Below, piece after piece: positions 53,033 through 63,917 of a stretch of 64,000 nt of DNA (positions within the stretch are counted from its first letter, which is position 1; every line of letters begins with the position of its first letter). The DNA is from Rhodobacter sp. Its GTDB lineage: Bacteria; Pseudomonadota; Alphaproteobacteria; Rhodobacterales; Rhodobacteraceae. The notes under the pieces were generated by a model. That model searched no databases, was not told the DNA's origin, and was given only the letters and a program-made list of their open reading frames with translations. Position numbers and translations under genes: made by a program. The stretch spans positions 32,730 through 96,729 of the forward strand of contig JADCEF010000010.1 of the NCBI GenBank assembly GCA_020250445.1. The letters run 5' to 3'.

Positions 53033-54420
53033 TTCGCCACCTTCTTCAGATGCCAGGATTTCGGACGGGTCACCGACATGAACCCTAGGTGCGACAGGCT
53101 GGTGCCGCGCCCGGTATCCTTCACGCCGGTCCAGGTCAGGGCAGGGTCAAGGTAATCGCAGCGGTTCATGAAGACGGTGCCGGTTTCCACCTGGGCCCCG
53201 ATCGCCGCCGCGCGGTCGGCATCCTGCGTCCAGATCGATGCGGTCAGGCCATAGGGCGAATCGTTCATCAGCCGGATGGCTTCGGAGTCATCGTGGTAGG
53301 GCATGATGCCGACGACGGGGCCAAAACTTTCCTCGCGCATCACGCGCATGGAATGATCGACATTCACCAGGATCTGCGGTGCCAGATAGGCCCCGCCATC
53401 ATCCGCCGGATGGGCCTTCGGGTCGATCAGCGCCTGTGCCCCCGCCGCAATGGCTTCTGCCGTCTGGGCGCGCACAGTGGCGGCAAAGCGGCGGTTCGCC
53501 ATGGGACCAAGGGTGGTGGCGGCATCGAAGGGGTTGCCAAGGCGAAGCTGGCCGACCCAGGCGACGGCCTTTTCCACGAAAGCATCAAACAGGCTGTCAT
53601 GCACATAGATGCGCTCGATCCCGCAGCAGCACTGGCCCGCATTGTACATCGCCCCGTCCATCAGCCCGTCCACCGCCAGGTCAAGATCGGCATCGGGCAG
53701 GACCAGACCGGGGTCCTTGCCACCCAGTTCCAGGCCAAGGCCGGTAAAGGTGCCTGCCGCCGCCCGTTCAATCGCCGCCCCGCCCCCGACCGATCCGGTG
53801 AAGTTGATGAAGCCAAAGCTCCGCGCGGCAATCAGCGCCTCGGTTGTTTCATGGTCCAGCACGACGGTCTGGAACACATCCGCCGGAACGCCCGCCGCAT
53901 GGAAGGCTTCGGCCAGGCGTTCGCCCACTTTCAGCGTCTGGGTGGCATGTTTCAGCATCACGGTATTGCCGGCGATCAGTGCGGGGGCCAGTGTGTTGAT
54001 CGTGGTCAGATAGGGGTAATTCCACGGGGCGATGATAAAGACCACTCCCACCGGTTCGCGGGTGATGCGCCGCTCGAACCGGTCGCTGTGTTCGGCCACC
54101 ATCGGGGCCAGGGCCGTCGCGGCGATCCCGGACATGTAATCGGTACGTTCGGCGACGCCGCCGAATTCGCCGCCGTAGCGCGTGGGGCGGCCCATCTGCC
54201 AGGCCAGTTCCCCGACCAGTACCTCCTTCATTTCCGCCAGCTTCGCCACCCCGGCCTTCACCAGCGCGATGCGGTCTTCCAGCGGGCGCGCGGCCCAGGC
54301 GGGTTGGGCGGCCTTTGCGCGGGCCACGGCGGCGCGGGCGGCATCCGGCGTCAGCGCGGGCCGTTCCAGATAGACCCGCCCGTCAACCGGCGAGATCAGT
54401 TGGATTGTCTTCGTCATCAT
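53029..54420 (-). CDS. NAD(P)-dependent aldehyde dehydrogenase
   Basis: A 463-residue aldehyde dehydrogenase. Segments in order: VVFIIAPWNYPYLTTINTLAPALIAGNTVMLKHA (cofactor binding), INFTGSVGGGAAIERAAAG, LELGGKDPGLVLPDADLDLA (general base Glu), YNAGQCCCGIERIYVH (catalytic Cys within a CCC run), and MREESFGPVVGIMPYHDDSEAI. It probably oxidises an aldehyde derived from amine or alcohol catabolism. It overlaps the ADH gene by four bases. Confidence 0.94.
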   Translation of the reverse strand: MMTKTIQLISPVDGRVYLERPALTPDAARAAVARAKAAQPAWAARPLEDRIALVKAGVAKLAEMKEVLVGELAWQMGRPTRYGGEFGGVAERTDYMSGIAATALAPMVAEHSDRFERRITREPVGVVFIIAPWNYPYLTTINTLAPALIAGNTVMLKHATQTLKVGERLAEAFHAAGVPADVFQTVVLDHETTEALIAARSFGFINFTGSVGGGAAIERAAAGTFTGLGLELGGKDPGLVLPDADLDLAVDGLMDGAMYNAGQCCCGIERIYVHDSLFDAFVEKAVAWVGQLRLGNPFDAATTLGPMANRRFAATVRAQTAEAIAAGAQALIDPKAHPADDGGAYLAPQILVNVDHSMRVMREESFGPVVGIMPYHDDSEAIRLMNDSPYGLTASIWTQDADRAAAIGAQVETGTVFMNRCDYLDPALTWTGVKDTGRGTSLSHLGFMSVTRPKSWHLKKVAK

Positions 54421-54463
54421 GTCCCCGTCGGTTCTGCGCGGGCCCGCCCGCGCCAGTCAGGTG

Positions 54464-55843
54464 TCAGGCGCGTTCCAGCAGGCGGCTGACCTCGAAATCC
54501 GTCACCACGCGGTCCATCTCGGAAATCTCCCACTGGGCCGCGTGATGGTAGTGGTCGATCACGTCCCCGCCAAAGGCCGCGCGCAGCATGGCAGAGCCTT
54601 GCATCAGCGCCGCCGCATCGCGCAGGGTCTTGGGAATTTCGCGCACATTGCCCGCCTGATACATGTCGCCGCGCATCTCGGGTTCCAGTTCCATCTTCCT
54701 GTCGATGCCGTCAAGCCCCGCCGCCAGCAGGGCCGCCATCGCCAGGTAGGGGTTCAGATCGGCCCCGCCGATCCGGCATTCGATGCGGACCGATTTCGTG
54801 CCTTCGCCGCAGACGCGGAAGCCCGCCGTGCGGTTGTCATTGGACCACACGGCCTTGGTGGGCGCGAACATGCCCACGCAGAAACGCTTGTAGCTGTTCA
54901 CGTAAGGCGCAAGAAAGGCGGTGATCGCCTGCGCATGGGCCAGTTGCCCGGCAAGGAAATACTTCATCGTGGCCGACATGCCATGTGCGTCCGCCGCATC
55001 GCGGAACGCGGGGGTGCCATTCGTCCACAGCGACTGATGCACATGCGCCGATGATCCGGCGCGGCGGTGGTCGTATTTTGCCATAAAGGTCACCGAGCGG
55101 CCCTTGGACCAGGCAATTTCCTTGACCGCCGTCTTGATGATGCTGTGGTTGTCTGCCGTATCCAGCGCGTCGGAATACCTGACGTTGACCTCTTCCTGCC
55201 CGGCCTCAGCCTCGCCCTTGGAGCATTCCACGGGGATGCCCGCGCCATAAAGCCCGTTGCGCACGGCGCGCATCACCTCTTCCTCCTTGGTGGTCTGGAA
55301 CAGGTGGTAATCCTCGTTATAGGTCGAGATCGGGTGCAGGTCGCGCACCGATCCGTGCTTTTGCAGGCTGTCGCGGATCGATTCGTAGGCGGTCTCGAAA
55401 ATGTAGAATTCCAGCTCCGTCGCCATCATCGGCTCAAACCCTATGGCGCGGGCACGGGACACCTGGCGCTGCAGGATCGCGCGCGGGGAATGCGGCACGG
55501 CCTGATGCGTGTGATGGTCCAGAAGGTCGCACAGCACCAGCGCGGTGCCCGGCAGCCAGGGCAGGCGGCGCAGCGTGGCCAGATCGGGTTTCATCACATA
55601 GTCGCCATAGCCGGCGGCCCAGCTGGTGGATTTGTAGCCCTGCACCGTGTTCATTTCCATGTCGGTGGCCAGAAGGTAATTGCAGCAGTGGGTTTCCTCG
55701 AACCCGCCGTCGATGAAGAACTGCGCGTGAAAGCGTTTGCCCATCAGGCGGCCCTGCATATCGGTCGCGCCGACAAGGACGGTGTCGATTTCGCCCCGCG
55801 CGACGGCCTCTTTCAGCGCGTCAAAAGTCATGTTGCCGGGCAT
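54464..55843 (-). CDS. glutamine synthetase family protein (gamma-glutamylpolyamine/amine synthetase type)
   Basis: A 459-residue member of the glutamine synthetase fold. Motifs: LVLCDLLDHHT, MMATELEFYIFE, VECSKGEAEAGQEEVNVRY (metal/glutamate binding), KYDHRRAGSSAHVHQSLWTNG and NSYKRFCVGMFAPTKAVWSNDNRTAGFRVCGEG. Sequence and neighbours (ALDH, ADH, DadA-like) resemble PuuA-type enzymes that gamma-glutamylate amines before oxidation rather than a true GlnA; no adenylylation site motif is seen. It is first in the operon. Confidence 0.9.
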   Translation of the reverse strand: MPGNMTFDALKEAVARGEIDTVLVGATDMQGRLMGKRFHAQFFIDGGFEETHCCNYLLATDMEMNTVQGYKSTSWAAGYGDYVMKPDLATLRRLPWLPGTALVLCDLLDHHTHQAVPHSPRAILQRQVSRARAIGFEPMMATELEFYIFETAYESIRDSLQKHGSVRDLHPISTYNEDYHLFQTTKEEEVMRAVRNGLYGAGIPVECSKGEAEAGQEEVNVRYSDALDTADNHSIIKTAVKEIAWSKGRSVTFMAKYDHRRAGSSAHVHQSLWTNGTPAFRDAADAHGMSATMKYFLAGQLAHAQAITAFLAPYVNSYKRFCVGMFAPTKAVWSNDNRTAGFRVCGEGTKSVRIECRIGGADLNPYLAMAALLAAGLDGIDRKMELEPEMRGDMYQAGNVREIPKTLRDAAALMQGSAMLRAAFGGDVIDHYHHAAQWEISEMDRVVTDFEVSRLLERA

Positions 55844-56084
55844 GTTGTGCCCCTTTCCCGTTGCTGTCTGTGCCGGGGTCTGCGCCGCCGGTCCGTTTTC
55901 TGGTCAGGGCCGGTCGGCGACCGTCCCGCTGCGTCATGAAAATCTGCGATCTGCTGTCGGTCTGTCACCCCCGGCGGGCAGCGGGCCCGCTGCCCGCAAC
56001 CGCGTCTGTCAACTTTGCGTCACGCTTCACCGCCGCCCGCGCCCTGTCAAGGTCGTTTCGCGGTCAGGGCGGGCCTGAGGCGGG

Positions 56085-56969
56085 TCAGATCAGCGGCGGG
56101 GCCACCGGCTTGCGGCGCAGGCCCGACAGGGCGTTGCCCGCAATCGCCACAAGCAGGATACCGCCCCCCAGAAAGGTTCCGGCACTGGCCGTTTCGCCCA
56201 GGACAAGCCAGACCCAGACCGGTGCCAGCAGCACCTCGACCATCGACAGCAGCGTCAGTTCCGCCGCCGGTACGACCCGGCTGCCCAGGGTATAAAGCGC
56301 CATGCCGGTGGCCAGCATGCCCGCACCCATCGCGACCGAGACCGCGATGTCCTGGGCCGGCACGGCCAGAACCTCGGCCCGGACCCCCAGCACGACCACC
56401 GCCACCGCCATCGAGAACAGCCCGCCCAGCACGACGGCAGGCATCATGTCTTCCAGCTTGCCCCAGCGCAGCGTCAGCGTAAAGGCGGCAAAACCGAAGG
56501 CCGACAGCAGGGCGGCCAGGTTGCCCGCCGTCTCGCCCCCCGCCAGACCGTCGCGCACCATCACGAACATGCCCACCCCTGCCACGGCGATGGCGGCCCA
56601 GGTGGCGGGCCGGACCGGTTCCCTCAGGATGATCCAGCCCAGCAGCGCCGCCATGAAGGGCGATGCGGCAAACAGGAACACGGCATTGGCCACCGTGGTC
56701 GCCTGCAGGGCATAGATTGCGCCGGCAAAGGCAAAGACCAGTCCAAACGCGCCCAGCACACCGGCGACACCGACGCGGCGCAACCGCTCCAGCGGATGCC
56801 CGCCCGACCGCCAGGCGATGAAAGCCAGCAGCACCGGCACCATCCCGGCCGACCGCCAGAACAGGATCGCCCAGGTTCCCGCCGTTTCGATATGGCGGAC
56901 CGCAAGGCCCATGAAGGACCACAGCACCCCCGCCAGAACCACAAGCAGAACACCCCGTGCATAGGTCAT
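56085..56969 (-). CDS. EamA/DMT-family transporter
   Basis: A 294-residue inner-membrane protein with about ten helices in two EamA repeats. The first opens GVLLVVLAGVLWSFMGLAVRHIETAGTWAILFWRSAGM and includes ALQATTVANAVFLFAASPFMAALLGWIILREPVRPATWAAIAVAGVGMFVM. The second ends LTLLSMVEVLLAPVWVWLVLGETASAGTFLGGGILLVAIAGNAL. The start MTYARGVLLVVL replaces the longer track start. Cargo unknown. Confidence 0.9.
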   Translation of the reverse strand: MTYARGVLLVVLAGVLWSFMGLAVRHIETAGTWAILFWRSAGMVPVLLAFIAWRSGGHPLERLRRVGVAGVLGAFGLVFAFAGAIYALQATTVANAVFLFAASPFMAALLGWIILREPVRPATWAAIAVAGVGMFVMVRDGLAGGETAGNLAALLSAFGFAAFTLTLRWGKLEDMMPAVVLGGLFSMAVAVVVLGVRAEVLAVPAQDIAVSVAMGAGMLATGMALYTLGSRVVPAAELTLLSMVEVLLAPVWVWLVLGETASAGTFLGGGILLVAIAGNALSGLRRKPVAPPLI

Positions 56970-57055
56970 GGCGTACCTCGTTTCGGCGCAGTGTCCGATG
57001 GTGCGGCTGACAGCGTCTGTTCCATTCCCGACCCCCGGGCGGGCAGGCACGGCTT

Positions 57056-57994
57056 TCAGTACCCGCGCCCGCGATCCACCAGATGCAGGAACGGCTCCCC
57101 GGCCTCGCCGCGCCGGATGTTTTCCGCGATCACGCGCGATGCCGTCCCGGGCCGGGTGCTGGCCGCGATATGGGGTGTCACGGTGACGCGGGGATGGTGC
57201 CAGAACGGGTGCGCGGGCGGCAGAGGTTCATGGCGAAACACGTCCAGCGTGGCATGGCCGACCTGTCCCGCATCCAGCGCGGCCAGCAGGGCCGCATCAT
57301 CGATCAGCGGCCCGCGTCCGGGATTGATGACAAAGGCCCCCGGTGCCAGCAGCGCCAGACGGGCCGCGTTCAGCGTATTGACCGTATCGGGCGTATCCGG
57401 CAGCAGCAGGACCACGCCCTGTGCGCCGGTCAGGGCCGCCGACAGCCCGTCCGGCCCCGACAGGCAGCGCAGCCCGGGCACAGCGCGCGCCGTCCGGCTC
57501 CACCCCGTTACCGGAAAGCCGAGCACGCTCAGCGCGCGCGCCACCGCCTGGCCCAGCTCGCCCAGCCCCAGCACCGTGACGGGCCGTTCGCAGGCCAGCG
57601 GCGGGGGCGGGGCATCGCCGCGCCAGTGGCCGTCCTGACCAAGGATATGCACATCCATCCCCAGGTGGTGGCGCAGCACATGGCCCACGACCCATTCCAT
57701 CATGCTGGCCGTCATCGCCGGATCCACCATGCGGCACAAAGGCTGGGTCAGGGTGGGATTGCCGACGATCTTTTCCACCCCCGCCCACAGGTTGAGCACC
57801 GCCCTGGCGCGGACGAATGGCGTGAAATCGCGGATCGTCCCGCCGGGCGAGAACAGGATGTAATCCACCGTTTCGGGGGCCGCATCCTGCGTGAGCACGG
57901 CGTCAAGCCCCGCATCCCGCAGCGCCGCCGTCAGGGCACTGCGGTAGTCATCCCACAGGGCGGGGCCTGCCGCGAAAAGGACTGTGATCGGCAT
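57056..57994 (-). CDS. glyoxylate/hydroxypyruvate reductase A-like dehydrogenase
   Basis: A 312-residue D-isomer 2-hydroxyacid dehydrogenase of the GhrA type. LNLWAGVEKIVGNPTL and MVDPAMTASMMEWVVGHVL are GhrA-like N-terminal features. Rossmann motif VLGLGELGQAVARALSVLGF; catalytic Arg in INPGRGPLID, Glu in DVFRHEPLPP, His in VTPHIAAST. The start MPITVLFAAGPALWDDY lies four bases after the rodA stop, so it is carried at the end of the cell-shape operon. Confidence 0.92.
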   Translation of the reverse strand: MPITVLFAAGPALWDDYRSALTAALRDAGLDAVLTQDAAPETVDYILFSPGGTIRDFTPFVRARAVLNLWAGVEKIVGNPTLTQPLCRMVDPAMTASMMEWVVGHVLRHHLGMDVHILGQDGHWRGDAPPPPLACERPVTVLGLGELGQAVARALSVLGFPVTGWSRTARAVPGLRCLSGPDGLSAALTGAQGVVLLLPDTPDTVNTLNAARLALLAPGAFVINPGRGPLIDDAALLAALDAGQVGHATLDVFRHEPLPPAHPFWHHPRVTVTPHIAASTRPGTASRVIAENIRRGEAGEPFLHLVDRGRGY

Positions 57995-57998
57995 GGCG

Positions 57999-59138
57999 CT
58001 ACCTCGGCCGGTGGACATGGGCGCTTTGAACCACGCCGAAGGCCACCATGAGCACAAGCATCACCGATCCGCCATAAGAAAGGAAGGGCAGGGGCACCCC
58101 CACCACCGGCGCCATGCCCATCACCATCGACAGGTTCACGGCCAGGTAGAAGAAGAAGGTGCAGCCGATTCCGATCAGCAGCAGTTGCGAGAAGCGGTCT
58201 TTCGACTGAATGGCGGAGGCGAGGCAGAAGAAGATGATCAACCCGTACAGCAGCATCAGCGAGAAGGCCCCGATGAAGCCGAATTCTTCTGCAAGTGTGG
58301 TGAAGATAAAATCGGTGTGCTTTTCGGGCAGGAAGTTCAGCCGGCTTTGCGTGCCCTGCATAAACCCCTTGCCCGACCAGCCGCCGGACCCCAGCGCGAT
58401 CTGGGCCTGAATGATGTTGTATCCCGCGCCCAGCGGATCTGTTGTCGGGTCAAGGAAGGTGTCGATGCGGCGATACTGATAATCATGCAGGAACTGCCAC
58501 GGCGTGTCGCGCAGCGTGAACAGCGAAGCAATCGCCCCCGCGCCAAGGGCTGCAACCGCGCCGAAATACCAAAGGCTGACACCGGCTGCGAACATTACCG
58601 CCGCCCCGCCCATCAGCAGCATCAGCGCCGTGCCAAGGTTGGGCTGGATCAGAACCAGCGCCGTCGGGACCGCGATCAGTGCCACAGGGATCAGAACCCA
58701 CAGCGGACGCGAGGTTTTCCGGGTGTCGAGCCAGTCGTAATAGGCGGCCAGCATCATCACCAGGGTGATCTTCATCAGTTCGGACGGTTGCAGCCGAAGC
58801 GGCCCGATATCGATCCAGCGCTGCGCGCCCATGCCGACTTCGCCGAAGAATTCCACCGCCAGCAGCAGCAGAACCGAGATGCCATAGGCAACACCCGCCA
58901 TGTTGCGGATGAACCAGATGGGCACCATGGCAATGGCGAACATCAACAGCAGACCTGCCGCAAACCGCTTCATCTGCGGTTCCGCCCAGGGCTGAAGACT
59001 GCCCCCGGCCACAGAATACAGCATCAGAAAGCCCATCGAGGCGACCGCGACCAAAAGCAGGACCAGACCCCAGTTCAGGTACAGGATCTTGCGGATGCCG
59101 CCGGGGACCGTCTTGATCTGATATTCAAGAAAACTCAT
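57999..59138 (-). CDS. rodA: rod-shape-determining glycosyltransferase RodA
   Basis: A 379-residue SEDS-family peptidoglycan polymerase with about ten helices, partner of PBP2 (mrdA). Visible motifs: WIDIGPLRLQPSELMKITLVMMLA, the catalytic-loop region RIDTFLDPTTDPLGAGYNIIQAQIALGSGGWSGKGF, LPEKHTDFIFTTLAEEFGFIG and VVGVPLPFLSYGGSVMLVLM. It starts seven bases after mrdA, in the usual mre-mrd operon order. Confidence 0.96.
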   Translation of the reverse strand: MSFLEYQIKTVPGGIRKILYLNWGLVLLLVAVASMGFLMLYSVAGGSLQPWAEPQMKRFAAGLLLMFAIAMVPIWFIRNMAGVAYGISVLLLLAVEFFGEVGMGAQRWIDIGPLRLQPSELMKITLVMMLAAYYDWLDTRKTSRPLWVLIPVALIAVPTALVLIQPNLGTALMLLMGGAAVMFAAGVSLWYFGAVAALGAGAIASLFTLRDTPWQFLHDYQYRRIDTFLDPTTDPLGAGYNIIQAQIALGSGGWSGKGFMQGTQSRLNFLPEKHTDFIFTTLAEEFGFIGAFSLMLLYGLIIFFCLASAIQSKDRFSQLLLIGIGCTFFFYLAVNLSMVMGMAPVVGVPLPFLSYGGSVMLVLMVAFGVVQSAHVHRPR

Positions 59139-59145
59139 GATGTCT

Positions 59146-61089
59146 TCACGCCCGGCTGCTTTCCGCTGCGGTGGGTTCCGGCTTGCGCAGTTTCATGTTC
59201 TTCTGCTGGGTTTCGATCGTGGTGCGCTGGTTGGCCGGATAGGCGCTGAGCGGCGGAAGGCCGTCGCTCAGCGCGCGCAGGATGGCGTCCCGCGCAATCG
59301 GGGCGGCCACGGCCGATCCGCCCCCGCCATGTTCCACCACCACCGACACCGCATAGCGCGGGGCGGTTGCGGGGGCATAGCCCACGAACAGGGCATGGTC
59401 GCGCCGATTCCAGGGCAATTGTTCGTTCTTGATCACGCCGCTGGCCCGTTCGGAGGCGCTGATGTTGCGCACCTGGCTGGTCCCGGTCTTGCCCGCAAAC
59501 AGCATCGCCTCATCGGCTATGCGCGAGGCCCAGGCGGTGCCGCCCTGGGCGTTCATCACTGCGACCATGGCCCCCTGGACCGCGCGCAGGTGCTGGGGGG
59601 CGATGCCCAGCGGCGGGATGGTGCCCACCGGCACCTCCCTGTCCCCGATGGCCCGAACCAGGCGGGGTGACACGGCATTGCCGCTGGCGATCCGCGCGGT
59701 CATCACCGCAAGCTGCAGCGGCGATGCCAGAACATAGCCCTGCCCGATCGAGGCGTTGATCGTGTCGCCGATGCGCCATTCGGCCTTGTGGCGGTCGCGC
59801 TTCCACGCCTTGTCGGGCATGACCCCTTCGCTGATGGCAGACATCGGCAGGTCGTGGCGCACACCCAGGCCCAGCCTGCGGCCCATTTCGGCGATCCTGT
59901 CGATGCCTGCGCGCTGGGCGATGTCGTAGAAGTAAACGTCGCAACTGCTCTTCAATGCCTCTTCCAGGGCCACCGTGCCATGCCCGCCATGTTTCCAGCA
60001 GTGAAACCTGCGCCCGCCGAATTCCAGGTAGCCGGGACAATGAACCGTGGTCTGTTCGGTCACTGCACCCGCTTCCAGCGCGGCAAGGGCGGTGACCATC
60101 TTGAAGGTCGATCCCGGCGGATAGGCCCCCTGCACCGATTTGTTCGCCAGCGGGCGGTGATCATTCTCGATCAGCGCGCTGTAATCGGTCTGCGAGATGC
60201 CGCGCACGAACAGGTTCGGATCGAACGACGGGGCAGAGGCAACGGCGATCAGATCACCATTGGCCACATCCATCACCACTGCGGCCGCGCTTTCTTCGCC
60301 CAGCCGGGCCTGGACGAAGTTCTGCACATCGGCATCGATCGTCAGCCGGATGTCGGCCCCGGCAACGCCTTCTTGCCGGTCCAGCTCGCGCATGACGCGG
60401 CCCACCGAATTCACCTCGATCCGCTTGGTTCCGGAGCGGCCGCGCAGATCGGTCTCCATCCAGCGTTCGACCCCGATCTTTCCGATCTGGAATTTCGGGA
60501 TCTGCAGCAGCGGATCGGGGTCTTCCAGTTCGGCCAGATCTGCGTCGCTGACCGGGCCGACATAGCCCACGACATGGGCAAAATCACCGACAAGGGGATA
60601 GCGGCGGCTGAGGCCGACCTCGGGGTTCACCCCGGGCAGGGCGGGTGCGTTCACGGCAACCGCCGCCAGGTCATCCCAGCGCAGCCAGTCCGCGACCACG
60701 ATGGGAACAAAGGCACTGCGCCGGTCCATTTCCTTGCGGGTGCGGTCCAGCATCTCGGGGGTCAGCGGGATCACCTCGGCCAGTTTGGCCAGCACGGTTT
60801 CCACATCGCCCGTCTCTTCCCGCGTGATCACAACGCGGTAATTCTGTTGATTGCCGGCAATCAGACGGCCGCCGCGGTCAAGGATCAGGCCGCGTGCCGG
60901 CGGGATCAGCCGGATGTTGATGCGGTTTTCTTCGGCCAGAAGCCGGTATTTGTCGGCCTCTTCCACCTGCATGTAGCGCATCCTTGCACCCAGCACGGCG
61001 ATGAAGGCCGCCTGCGCCCCGCCCAGAAACAGCGCCCGGCGCGATACCTTGCGCGCGTTGGCTTCGGTATCTCTTGCGGTCCGTCTCAC
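59146..61089 (-). CDS. mrdA: penicillin-binding protein 2 (elongasome transpeptidase)
   Basis: A 647-residue class B PBP for lateral wall growth. It has a cytoplasmic N-terminus, an anchor helix (RRALFLGGAQAAFIAVLGARM), the dimerisation domain (RLIPPARGLILDRGGRLIAGNQQNYRV) and the transpeptidase motifs SxxK in GAYPPGSTFKM, SSCDVYF at the SxN position (normal for PBP2) and KTGTSQ. The GTG start at 61089 overlaps the mreD stop; the long track frame upstream is the other reading of mreD. Confidence 0.95.
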   Translation of the reverse strand: MRRTARDTEANARKVSRRALFLGGAQAAFIAVLGARMRYMQVEEADKYRLLAEENRINIRLIPPARGLILDRGGRLIAGNQQNYRVVITREETGDVETVLAKLAEVIPLTPEMLDRTRKEMDRRSAFVPIVVADWLRWDDLAAVAVNAPALPGVNPEVGLSRRYPLVGDFAHVVGYVGPVSDADLAELEDPDPLLQIPKFQIGKIGVERWMETDLRGRSGTKRIEVNSVGRVMRELDRQEGVAGADIRLTIDADVQNFVQARLGEESAAAVVMDVANGDLIAVASAPSFDPNLFVRGISQTDYSALIENDHRPLANKSVQGAYPPGSTFKMVTALAALEAGAVTEQTTVHCPGYLEFGGRRFHCWKHGGHGTVALEEALKSSCDVYFYDIAQRAGIDRIAEMGRRLGLGVRHDLPMSAISEGVMPDKAWKRDRHKAEWRIGDTINASIGQGYVLASPLQLAVMTARIASGNAVSPRLVRAIGDREVPVGTIPPLGIAPQHLRAVQGAMVAVMNAQGGTAWASRIADEAMLFAGKTGTSQVRNISASERASGVIKNEQLPWNRRDHALFVGYAPATAPRYAVSVVVEHGGGGSAVAAPIARDAILRALSDGLPPLSAYPANQRTTIETQQKNMKLRKPEPTAAESSRA

Positions 61090-61625
61090 AGCCGTCTCCC
61101 ATAGGCGTCGACCTCGCCCGTTGCGGGCTTGCGCACGCCAAAGGCCAGGCGCGATACGCCCACAACCACAGGATAGCAAAGGATCGAGGCTATCAGTTGA
61201 ATGATCGCCTGCCCCAGGCTGGCCTGGGGCAGGAGCGTCAGCATCAGCACCAGCCGGAACGCCAGAAGCGATGCCGCCATCACCGCCGCCACCATCAGCC
61301 ATTCGACCGCAAAGCTGATTTCGCGCGCAAGGGCCCCGCGCTGGCGCAGGAATTCCGCCGCAAGCACGATGATCGCCGCCCACAGACCCGGAGGGCGCAT
61401 CAGCAGCAGGTCTTCCAGCAGCAGCACGGCCGCGACCAGCAGCACGGGCGCATAATCCGGCCGGCGCAGCACCCAGGCAAAGGTCAGGCACACCAGCAGG
61501 TCCGGCCCCGGCCAGGTGCCGGCAACCGATCCCAGCGGCAGCATCCGAAGAAACAGCAGCGCAAAGGCCAGACCTGCATAAAGCCCGCGATACGCCCAGA
61601 CCGAGCCGACAGGGGATTCAGCCAT
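61086..61625 (-). CDS. mreD: rod-shape-determining protein MreD
   Basis: A 179-residue hydrophobic inner-membrane protein with five or six helices (e.g. GLYAGLAFALLFLRMLPLG, VLLVAAVLLLEDLLLMRPPGLWAAIIVLAAEFL and PVVVGVSRLAFGVRK). The PGPDLLVCLTFAWVLRRPDYAPVLLVAAVLLLEDLLLMRPPG stretch is typical of alphaproteobacterial MreD. It overlaps mreC by eight bases upstream and mrdA by four downstream. Confidence 0.92.
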   Translation of the reverse strand: MAESPVGSVWAYRGLYAGLAFALLFLRMLPLGSVAGTWPGPDLLVCLTFAWVLRRPDYAPVLLVAAVLLLEDLLLMRPPGLWAAIIVLAAEFLRQRGALAREISFAVEWLMVAAVMAASLLAFRLVLMLTLLPQASLGQAIIQLIASILCYPVVVGVSRLAFGVRKPATGEVDAYGRRL

Positions 61626-62541
61626 CGCCGGCCTCCGGTGGCGGCGGCGCCGGGGGTGGCCCGATCAGACCCTCAAGCGCCATCGGCGGCACGATCACCC
61701 CGCCCGGTTCGGTGATGCGTTCGGACTCATGGCTGCGCAGCACGCGCAGAAATTCCAGCCGCTGATAGTCCGCGGCAAGGCGCACCCTCAGTCTGCCGTC
61801 CGCGCCCTGCGCGACCTGACCCACCAGCAGACCGGCCGGAAACACCCCGCCGTCGCCAGAGCTGATCACCCGGTCGCCGGGCCGGACCAGATCCTTCTTT
61901 TCCAGGAACTCCAGCGGCGGAGCCGGGGAATTGTCCCCCGAAAGCAGCGCCTTCTGCCCCGAAGGCTGCACCGTGACCGGGATGCGGCTGTTGCTGTCCG
62001 TCAGCAGGATCACCCGGCTGGTGGTCCGCCCCACACCCGAGATGCGCCCGACCAGCCCGATGCCGTCCATCGTGGCCCAGCCGTCGCGGATACCGTCGCG
62101 CGCGCCGACGTTCAGCAGCACCGACTGGCGAAAGGGTGATCCGCTGTCGGCCAGCACCACGCCGGTGACATGGGTCAGCCGCGGGTCAAGCCGCACCTGG
62201 TTCAGATCCAGCAGACGGGCGTTCTTCTGTTCCAGCTGCAACGCGGCCTCGCGCCAGGCCTTCATCTGCTGCAACTCGCGGCGCAGTTCCTGGTTCTGCT
62301 CGTAGATGCGGGCGTAGGACCGGAAATCCTCAATCATCGCGGCCGCCCGGGTGACCGGCAGCATGGCCCAGGAAAACGACGGCACCACCCGGTCGACCAG
62401 CGCCGCCCGCAGGCGTTCCACCCGCGGGCTGTCGATGCGCCAAATCAGGAAAAGTGCAAGAAGCAGCAGCACAAGCCCGCCGACAAGGATTCGCCGGATC
62501 GGTCTTGTGAAGTCAGGGGGAGATCTGCGATCTCTTGCCAC
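61618..62541 (-). CDS. mreC: rod-shape-determining protein MreC
   Basis: A 307-residue periplasmic elongasome scaffold with one N-terminal helix (ILVGGLVLLLLALFLIWRI), a coiled coil (FRSYARIYEQNQELRRELQQMKAWREAALQLEQKNARLLDLNQV) and the beta-barrel domain (GVVLADSGSPFRQSVLLNVGARDGIRDGWATMDGIGLVGRI). The C-terminal RLRVRLAADYQRLEFLRVLR is conserved. It ends in a Pro-rich tail (GPPPAPPPPEAGDG). It bridges MreB, MreD and PBP2. Confidence 0.95.
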   Translation of the reverse strand: MARDRRSPPDFTRPIRRILVGGLVLLLLALFLIWRIDSPRVERLRAALVDRVVPSFSWAMLPVTRAAAMIEDFRSYARIYEQNQELRRELQQMKAWREAALQLEQKNARLLDLNQVRLDPRLTHVTGVVLADSGSPFRQSVLLNVGARDGIRDGWATMDGIGLVGRISGVGRTTSRVILLTDSNSRIPVTVQPSGQKALLSGDNSPAPPLEFLEKKDLVRPGDRVISSGDGGVFPAGLLVGQVAQGADGRLRVRLAADYQRLEFLRVLRSHESERITEPGGVIVPPMALEGLIGPPPAPPPPEAGDG

Positions 62542-62589
62542 GGCGGTCTGATCTCCGGCGCGGGGCGCGTTGCGCGGCGGGCCCCGGGC

Positions 62590-63917
<1,328 letters not shown>

